DNA from: Litoditis marina
Taxonomy: Eukaryota > Nematoda > Chromadorea > Rhabditida > Rhabditidae
Length of the DNA: 64,000 nucleotides
NCBI GenBank assembly: GCA_964036275.1
Contig: OZ038433.1
Span: 31,231,836-31,295,835, forward strand
Direction: 5' to 3'
Shown: piece after piece, positions 61,252 through 64,000 of the stretch
How the letters are laid out: each line of letters starts with the position of its first letter
How positions within the stretch are numbered: position 1 is the stretch's first letter
Translations under genes and position numbers: made by a program
The notes under the pieces: model-generated
Database searches by the model: none
The model's input: only the letters and a program-made list of their open reading frames with translations
Told to the model about the DNA's origin: nothing

Positions 61252-61825
61252 CCAACTCAGTGTGAAAGATATTGTTAATGAAAAGTTGTGTACCATGTTC
61301 ATGCTTCCGAAAAATCACATGTGGTAACCAACTAAAACTTGAGCGTCCACCGGTGTATATTCAGACTAACGTTGCAGTGTTAAATATGAACTTTTATAAA
61401 CTTTTATTACAATTTCAAAAATAACTTACTCACGCCATCAAAAAAGTATGAATTTTTCTAACGATCGGTGAAATTTCGTTTACGGCCTTCCAAGAACACA
61501 GTACTCATTCATTATAGAGACGTTCACTGCGATTTGGTTTGGTTTGCAAGCCGACTGATTATATTAGTTACATTATCTTTGATCTACCCAGATTCACCGC
61601 AAAATATGTTGTGGGAAAGGACATGACAAACTCAAATAAGACTGAAGAGAAGCTACGTGATAAACGGAATTTTGGTTGATAGTTCATAGAGTGTGTTTTG
61701 TGGAGGGTGAATATACATGCGGATCTGAAACGCCTGCTTGCACAACAGGCCAAGAGTTATACCGTGGAAGTTTTTTCTAGAAAGACAGCAATGGGCGCTA
61801 TAGTATTTGTCAAATTTGAACATTT

Positions 61826-61901
61826 CTGTCTCTCACCGGAATCGAACCTGCGAGCAAAATATTCGTAGCAGGGCGCGAACCACTGCGCTTTTAGAGCACA
61901 T
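61826..61901 (-). repeat. tRNA-like SINE or pseudo-tRNA
   Basis: On the minus strand AGCGCAGTGGTTCGCGC looks like a tRNA D-arm (A box) and AGGTTCGATTCC is a perfect B box about 35 bases later. Acceptor pairing is only four of seven and there is no proper anticodon stem (GCCCTGC faces GCAGG instead), so a working tRNA is unlikely. A tRNA-derived short interspersed element fits better. Confidence 0.5.
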
Positions 61902-62624
61902 AACGGGTAAGTTTTGAAACCGGAGACATGCGTGCGTACACAGCGGAAAGTGAGATATACAGTACCCTCCAGCCTTTTCGTTGGCTATGAGAATGAAGAA
62001 AAAACCCAGAAAAACAGTAATGTATGATTTATCCAATCCCGAAGGACCAATTATTACTTCATGATTGTTGGAATTTCATCCTTTAATACCTTCACTAGCA
62101 ACGAGATCACATTCCATTTCTCTCACCCGAGCAAAAAAAACTTCCAATAATGTGTATTCACTGTTTTTGTTTCTCAGCATTCGTCATTACCCAAATGTAC
62201 TCGAAACGGCTGGATTTTCCCTTTCTCTAAAAAACGAGTTAGTGCCGGTTTTCGAGCGAGCGATAAACTTCAGGAACGAAACTACATAGTGACCGAACCT
62301 TCAGTTTGCAACAAGTTCAAATCTGCAAACCTGGGCTAATCTTTAAGAGAAGAAAACTTCTGCAGAGTGTCAATTCGGTTGAACAGTTTTGGTGCATGAC
62401 GATTCGAGCAAAAGTTTTGCATCAAGCGAAGTTTGGTTCTCTGATTAATTAAGTGATACACTTGAGAGCGCCTTTGCAATTTTCTCCCATGATGTGATAA
62501 CCTCGTGAGGCAAACAGTATAAAACGGACACGCGCTCACTCACAGCGAAACTTTTTTCCGAGAAGTTATCCATTCATCAGCACAGATTTTTGTGCAAACA
62601 CGCAGAAGATTTATAGGGACATCC

Positions 62625-62758
62625 AACCGCTGTGGACACCCTTTTATCGGGTTTGCAAGAAGCGCGCGGGCGACTAACGCATCTGCGTATCGTTGATCTA
62701 CACACTCTAAGCTCTATCGACGTAAATGCAACAATAGCTCGCCACGCATCGCGCACAC
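62625..62758 (-). mobile_element. Family F element, copy 2
   Basis: AACCGCTGTGGACACC, ATCTGCGTATCGTTGATCTA and CGCCACGCATCGC match the reverse complement of 46296-46437. Confidence 0.7.
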
Positions 62759-62871
62759 GATATTTGAGATCATGTGGCGTTCTGTTTTCGTTGGAACAAC
62801 TATATTATTAACTTGTATCGTGGCATGTGTATTGAATGTTCCGGTCTTGTACGTGAGTTTTGTAAACAAAT

Positions 62872-63001
62872 GTTTACTAGAAGTGAACAGTCACGTGAAT
62901 TTAGCATTCTTATCAGGAATGGTGCATTTAGCTTTTGCACCTTTATGAGTTCTGCTGTGCTTAACATGTTTCACGTGACTGTGCAATTGACTAAGAGTAT
63001 A
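62872..63001 (-). mobile_element. Family A element, copy 7
   Basis: Reverse orientation: TTACTAGAAGTGAACAGTCA, AATTTAGCATTC, TTCTGCTGTGCTTAACATGT, TTCACGTGACTGTGCAATTG and end AAGAGTATA. Confidence 0.85.
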
Positions 63002-63254
63002 CAAGTGGTCAGTATGATGGTAAAATGTAAGAGTTTCCGAAAACGTATGGAAACATGACTGAACTACGTGCTATCTAGTTTGAAACTATCAAGTTGATCT
63101 TAGAATAAGAAACGTTGAAAAGACGTCAGGGACAGATCAGGTTGTATAGGTGAATAAAATAATCTAACGTTAGTTTTTCTCCATATGCTTTCGTTCCAAT
63201 ATTCACTTGCAGGTCATTTTCCGTCACAGATTCAACGTGATGACGTATCGCGTA

Positions 63255-63443
63255 TCATTTGCAATCGGCATAATAGACACTTTGCAACTCTTTGTTCATT
63301 TCGTATTTGGTTTGAATGCCCTCCGAGTATGTGACATCGACCACGCCTGGAACAAGGTTGATGATATTTAAATTGTTTTTCACATTTTTTCTGTCCAGCA
63401 CGTAGAAATCCACGAGACCCATAAGGTCCTCCCACTTCTTCGA
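63255..63443 (-). CDS. Last exon of an unrecognised gene
   Basis: Minus-strand exon from a GCAGTTAG acceptor at 63444-63445 to TGA at 63255. It reads SKKWEDLMGLVDFYVLDRKN, then VKNNLNIINLVPGVVDVTYS, then EGIQTKYEMNKELQSVYYAD and a C-terminal CK. The 62 residues are uninterrupted, charged and amphipathic, quite unlike flanking intergenic frames, so I take it as real coding sequence. No signal peptide or membrane helix lies in this piece. I do not recognise the family. Earlier exons would lie to the right; the next 550 bp show only an inverted-repeat element (63519-63835), so the gene continues past the window. Confidence 0.55.
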   Translation of the reverse strand, partial: SKKWEDLMGLVDFYVLDRKNVKNNLNIINLVPGVVDVTYSEGIQTKYEMNKELQSVYYADCK

Positions 63444-63518
63444 CTAACTGCTAGACCATCAAGAAATCCCAGCTTTTGAGGATTTTTTGAGATGTTCATG
63501 AGACCATCACGTGAATCC

Positions 63519-63835
63519 AGTAGAGGGGGTGAATTCCTTCCCGAACCGACTCTTAACGAACCAAAACCGAACCTATTCTTACCGAACCAGTTGGTTCGTT
63601 CTAGAACCGAACCAAATTTAGGCCAACAATGCTGGAACCGAACAAATCAATTAATGGGATGAATGCTGAAGTTGGTCGACTGCGTAACGTTTATTAGGAT
63701 TTGTTTCGGTGTCATGTCGGTTTGAGTACGCAAACGGTCCAGTTCCTTAGCGAACCAACTGGTTCGGGAAGAATCCGTTCGTTCGATTTTGGATCGAGAA
63801 GAGTCGGTTTGGGAAGAAATTTGCCAGTAGAGGGC
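63519..63835. mobile_element. GAACCGAAC-rich inverted element
   Basis: Left CTTCCCGAACCGACTCTT (about 63537) pairs with right AAGAGTCGGTTTGGGAAG (about 63798). CCAGTAGAGGG flanks both sides in the same orientation, like a long target-site duplication or nested copy. The inside holds several ACCAGTTGGTTCG palindromes. Confidence 0.65.
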
Positions 63836-64000
63836 GGTCACATGACATCCATGACATATCACAACAACTTAGAAGATAACAACGTAAACTCCTCCCTTCT
63901 TTTGAAGGATTTGCTATTGGCTGTTTTTTTGAACACATGATGGTAGAGTGACACTCAATCTGAAATGAAGTAAACATGACGTCTTGGTATCATGAATAGT

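Noticed and set aside
1..64000. CRISPR array, prophage, operon or bacterial-transfer signals
   Set aside because: No regularly spaced identical repeats with unique spacers; genes have spliceosomal introns and animal families throughout. Nothing suggests horizontal transfer.

Overview
The window reads as nuclear DNA of a nematode. Four marks point there independently: a cuticle collagen with the N-terminal cuticle domain, a decayed Major Sperm Protein gene, a six-exon chemoreceptor-type serpentine receptor, and a secreted six-cysteine (C6-like) protein. An animal cofactor-independent phosphoglycerate mutase fits too. Gene density is low, introns often run 300-3000 bp, base composition is AT-rich, and introns and intergenic DNA are packed with small inverted-repeat elements. 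The MSP remnant differs a lot from the near-invariant MSPs of Rhabditida and Ascaris, which hints at an early-branching (enoplean) lineage such as mermithids. That placement is inference only.

Layout, left to right. Cuticle collagen (-, 434-1734) whose Gly-X-Y part runs off the left edge. Repeats, then ipgm (+, 4256-12044). A lone duplicated acetyltransferase exon (-, 12436-12529). A two-exon secreted C6-like protein (-, 13482-15387). A six-exon GNAT acetyltransferase (-, 18588-21100). An MSP pseudogene (-, 21893-22270). A gene-poor stretch of about 11 kb. A STAC-like SH3 adaptor (+, about 33580-44851). A complete 14-exon flavin amine oxidase (-, 46010-51358). Gene-poor, repeat-rich DNA. The serpentine receptor (+, 57160-61251). 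The last exon of an unidentified gene (-, 63255-63443) that continues rightwards.

The genes do not form one pathway; this looks like ordinary nematode chromosome. All exon maps are my own reading of splice sites, reading phase and family similarity, with no transcript evidence.

The most notable points are: (1) ipgm has twelve of the thirteen segments needed, but the segment carrying the substrate-binding Gly-Asp-Gly-Arg-Asp region is missing, its place is taken by repeat DNA, and the flanking phases cannot be joined directly; (2) at least six families of miniature inverted-repeat elements, three copies of which stop 18-26 bp before a 3' splice site in three unrelated genes; (3) near-perfect hairpins at 27332-27389 and 15963-16049; (4) fresh-looking pseudogene and duplication events (MSP, acetyltransferase exon).
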